Shown: piece after piece, positions 61,761 through 64,000 of the stretch
How the letters are laid out: every line of letters starts with the position of its first letter
Numbering within the stretch: the stretch's first letter is position 1
NCBI RefSeq assembly: GCF_900156875.1
Contig: NZ_LT707408.1
Coordinates: forward strand, 514,946-578,945
Length of the DNA stretch: 64,000 nt
Direction: 5' to 3'
Source of the DNA: Robertmurraya dakarensis
GTDB lineage: Bacteria > Bacillota > Bacilli > Bacillales > Cytobacillaceae
The notes under the pieces: generated by a model
What the model saw: only the letters and a program-made list of their open reading frames with translations
What the model was told of the DNA's origin: nothing
Databases searched by the model: none
Program-made: the position numbers and the translations under genes

Positions 61761-62711
61761 ATGATTCATTCTTTAGTCTTATCTGATGGTACAATTGATG
61801 AACAAAAGGTCTTGAAAAAAGAGCGTGTCTACCAGGGGATGAATGGACGATATGTGGAGAGGTTTTTTATCAACCATGATCAAAGCTACATATTCAAGCC
61901 TTTGACAAACGACAGCCAGATCGGAAAGGAGTTGTGGGTTCATAATCATATTTTGAAAGAACTGCCTTCCATCTATCCAAGGTTAATTGCCTATTCTATT
62001 GACGCTAATAGCCATTGGATCATATTTGAAGATTTGGGTGTCATGGATCACCGTTTCTCTGACGAATCCGTTTTAGGCGTTATAAAGTTGATGGCTCATT
62101 GGCATAAAACCACGCCTGATATAATTGAAGGTTTCCCTCAAAAGGGTCCTAAACCATCTATTGAAGAAGTGGTCGAGCATCTTAAGATTCGTAAGGATGA
62201 TGTAAAAAGACTTGCGGCCAACTATCACATTCCAGTAAGCACAATTGAGTCCCTTTTTATTCAATTGAATCATATTTCATTCCAACAGCAAAAAGTTTTA
62301 TCTCATGGGGATTTACATTTAGGAAACTTCGGCTATGCGAAAGGGAAACTTTTCATCATAGATTGGGAACATGCCCACTTAAATTATCCTTACTGGGATT
62401 TATACCATCTCCTTGATATATCCCATCCTGTTTTTCCAAAGAGAATAAACAAAAATCTTCGCAATACAGCACTAGAGTTATATATAGATGAAACAGACCA
62501 CCTCAGGAGACCACCAATCAGGAACAGCTTTAAACAAGATTATTATTTATTTTCATCCGCCTTCTCACTTTGGATGATTTTGCTCATCGAAGGTAATTTG
62601 GAAAGAAACGATGTAAGATGGTCCAAAGAACAGCTGAAACAGCAGATAGAGGAGACAGTATTAAGTTTTAAACAGTGCATAGACGAATTGTTCGGTAAAA
62701 AAGATTTTTAA
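61761..62711 (+). CDS. Aminoglycoside phosphotransferase-fold kinase
   Basis: A 316-residue APH/choline-kinase-fold protein. The catalytic loop is SHGDLHLGNFG (Asp and Asn), and the metal-binding aspartate is in FIIDWEHAHL. The N-terminal ATP-binding lobe is less conserved. Many such proteins in Bacillus phosphorylate small molecules or act in spore coats (CotS type); the substrate here is unknown and resistance should not be assumed. GAGGAGAGGTGC precedes the ATG. It is a single-gene unit. Confidence 0.82.
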   Translation: MIHSLVLSDGTIDEQKVLKKERVYQGMNGRYVERFFINHDQSYIFKPLTNDSQIGKELWVHNHILKELPSIYPRLIAYSIDANSHWIIFEDLGVMDHRFSDESVLGVIKLMAHWHKTTPDIIEGFPQKGPKPSIEEVVEHLKIRKDDVKRLAANYHIPVSTIESLFIQLNHISFQQQKVLSHGDLHLGNFGYAKGKLFIIDWEHAHLNYPYWDLYHLLDISHPVFPKRINKNLRNTALELYIDETDHLRRPPIRNSFKQDYYLFSSAFSLWMILLIEGNLERNDVRWSKEQLKQQIEETVLSFKQCIDELFGKKDF

Positions 62712-62817
62712 TATAGAATTATTTTTTTATGTACCTCAAAACTATCAAGTTTAAAATGAATCATCCCATAAAATACTCTTATCAAGAATTATAAATGTTG
62801 TTAAAAGGACAAATACT

Positions 62818-63837
62818 ATGGAAAGCAAAAATGACAGATTACATCGCTTTCTGGAGGGAAATATGACACAAAAAGATCATCTGCTGAAGAAGGGTAATAA
62901 ATCATCTTTAATTGCTGCTGTTGTTAATACAATTATTGCTTTGGTTAAAGGTGGGGCCTACCTTTTTACAGGCAATGTTGCTATGTTTGCAGAAACAATG
63001 CACTCATTTGGTGACGCAGCCAATCAGTTTTTCGTATTTATTGGGAGTGCTTTAAGTAAGAAAATGCCTACAGAACGCTTTCCAAACGGTTTTGGACGAC
63101 TTGTGAATTTAGTATTACTTGGAGCAGTTATTATTGTTGGTATCATGAGTTATGAAACCATAAAAGAGGGTTATCATCATATTCTCCACCCTGTCGAGTC
63201 CACAGGTATTCTCATAAATATCTCTGTTTTAGCCATAGCGGTAATTTTGGAGACATTTGTTCTTTATAAAGCAATGAAAGAGGTGTTGCATGAGACTGGT
63301 ACTGAAGCAAAAGGATTTGGGGTGGTGGCAAAAAGCTTTACTGGGTTAAGACGTGCAAAGCCGGCGACAAGGCTTGTCTTTATGGAGGATTTGGTAGCAA
63401 CCTTAGGAGGAATCATAGCGATTGTAGGGATATTACTTTCATACTTTGCTGGTTTGCGTGCAGCGGAAGGTATTGCCTCCATCATTATTGGATTGATGAT
63501 GTTTTATGTAGTAGGTAGAGTTTTCTTAGATAACGCAAAAGGGGTACTTGGTGAGGCCGATCAGGAGTTAGAGGAGAAAATTGCTAAATATATTTTTACC
63601 AATCCAGAAATTAAAGATATTCAAACCTTGTTTGCGGTTAAAGAAGGGGAGGATTATCATATCGAAATGAAACTCGAAATAGATTCGTCGCTGACAGTAG
63701 CACAAGCGGATCAGATAAAAGATCGGATTGAAGCTAAAATAAATGAGATAAAAGGTGTCACCGATGTCATTATAGAATTTGATCAGGATGACAACATTCA
63801 GAGCTGGAACAGAAACCTCACTCCAACAATAAAATGA
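62818..63837 (+). CDS. Cation diffusion facilitator (ZnT9-like)
   Basis: A 339-residue CDF transporter with six helices and a C-terminal cytoplasmic domain (IKDIQTLFAVKEGEDYHIEM). Helix 2 carries the HSFGDAANQFF motif (metal-site His and Asp). The matching helix-5 site reads FMEDLVATLGG, not the usual HxxxD, which is the ZnT9-like (SLC30A9) arrangement. It exports or exchanges divalent cations, perhaps Zn2+. AAAGGAC precedes the ATG. A strong terminator follows. Confidence 0.88.
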   Translation: MESKNDRLHRFLEGNMTQKDHLLKKGNKSSLIAAVVNTIIALVKGGAYLFTGNVAMFAETMHSFGDAANQFFVFIGSALSKKMPTERFPNGFGRLVNLVLLGAVIIVGIMSYETIKEGYHHILHPVESTGILINISVLAIAVILETFVLYKAMKEVLHETGTEAKGFGVVAKSFTGLRRAKPATRLVFMEDLVATLGGIIAIVGILLSYFAGLRAAEGIASIIIGLMMFYVVGRVFLDNAKGVLGEADQELEEKIAKYIFTNPEIKDIQTLFAVKEGEDYHIEMKLEIDSSLTVAQADQIKDRIEAKINEIKGVTDVIIEFDQDDNIQSWNRNLTPTIK

Positions 63838-63854
63838 GAATTGCTGACCGAAAA

Positions 63855-63892
63855 GAGGCAGGAAGATCAATAATCTTCCTGCCTCTTTTATT
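63855..63892 (+). terminator. Terminator after the CDF gene
   Basis: GAGGCAGGAAGAT and ATCTTCCTGCCTC form a perfect 13-base-pair stem around CAATA, followed by TTTTA. The remaining 108 bases to the window end hold nothing I can identify. Confidence 0.92.
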
Positions 63893-64000
63893 GATTTTCG
63901 AATAAAAATTAAAAAGTTTTTTTATCTATTAACGATATATATAAGCCTAAACCATTGGCAGCAATGGATTTTGGAGACTATATGTGAACATATTTTTACA

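Noticed and set aside
61761-62711. Aminoglycoside resistance gene
   Set aside because: The APH fold is shared by many housekeeping kinases, and nothing indicates resistance or mobility.

Overview
The window looks like a chromosomal segment of an endospore-forming member of the Bacillaceae (low GC, strong AGGAGG-type ribosome binding sites, GTG/TTG starts, short intrinsic terminators). Many genes are recognisable relatives of Bacillus subtilis genes, including sporulation and germination functions (GerA/B/C receptor, PdaA, a YkvU/SpoVB-type flippase), the Lia system, MotAB, RocA/RocD, SinI/SinR and the yfj/yfk block. The genus cannot be fixed from the sequence alone. I see no rRNA, tRNA, insertion sequence, prophage or CRISPR array; this is core chromosome with a few unusual regulatory regions.

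Layout. 1-8 kb: partial MFS transporter, two HAD hydrolases, RecQ, a YhfP-type oxidoreductase, a two-part ThrE-type exporter and a DUF1540 protein. 8.2-12.4 kb: a germinant receptor operon in the order small D-type protein, B, A, C. 12.4-17.8 kb: YfmL-type RNA helicase, YhfW-type Rieske oxidoreductase, a SirB/CbiX chelatase, an RraA-like protein and a secreted LysM-CAP protein. 18-21.5 kb: the envelope-stress cluster liaI-liaH-(terminator)-liaF-liaS-liaR. 21.5-30.6 kb: YkvU, YkhA thioesterase, an EmrE-type transporter, MscL, a preQ1-I riboswitch with queF, YhdT-PanF, AmpS and YeeI. 30.9-37.3 kb: TopB, small genes, a methyl-accepting protein divergent from motA-motB, which has a candidate sigma-D promoter. 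37.4-40.4 kb: rocA behind a near-consensus sigma-54 promoter, then rocD. 41-42.3 kb: a c-di-GMP-I riboswitch directly upstream of a sinI-like gene, with sinR convergent to it. 42.5-53.8 kb: Map plus a yfk-type block (yfkK, AGCS symporter, yfkJ-yfkI-yfkH, zosA, yfkF, YczE-like, yfkD, yfkAB). 54-59.2 kb: a yfj-type block (yfjT, class I fumarase, pdaA, yfjP, rlmCD). 59.4-63.9 kb: an MscS/YbdG-type channel, a second polysaccharide deacetylase, an APH-fold kinase and a ZnT9-like CDF transporter.

Two observations stand out. First, the riboswitch at about 41496-41576 would put the SinI antirepressor, and so the SinR biofilm/motility switch, under direct c-di-GMP control. The sinI and sinR genes are also split into separate convergent units instead of the tandem sinIR operon of B. 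subtilis. Second, two intergenic arrays (1969-2093 and 37258-37371) have different sequences but identical architecture. Each has six units spaced 21, 20, 21, 20, 21 bases, the 21-base units ending in AAAG, and each lies between a stop codon and a hairpin. I do not recognise this element.
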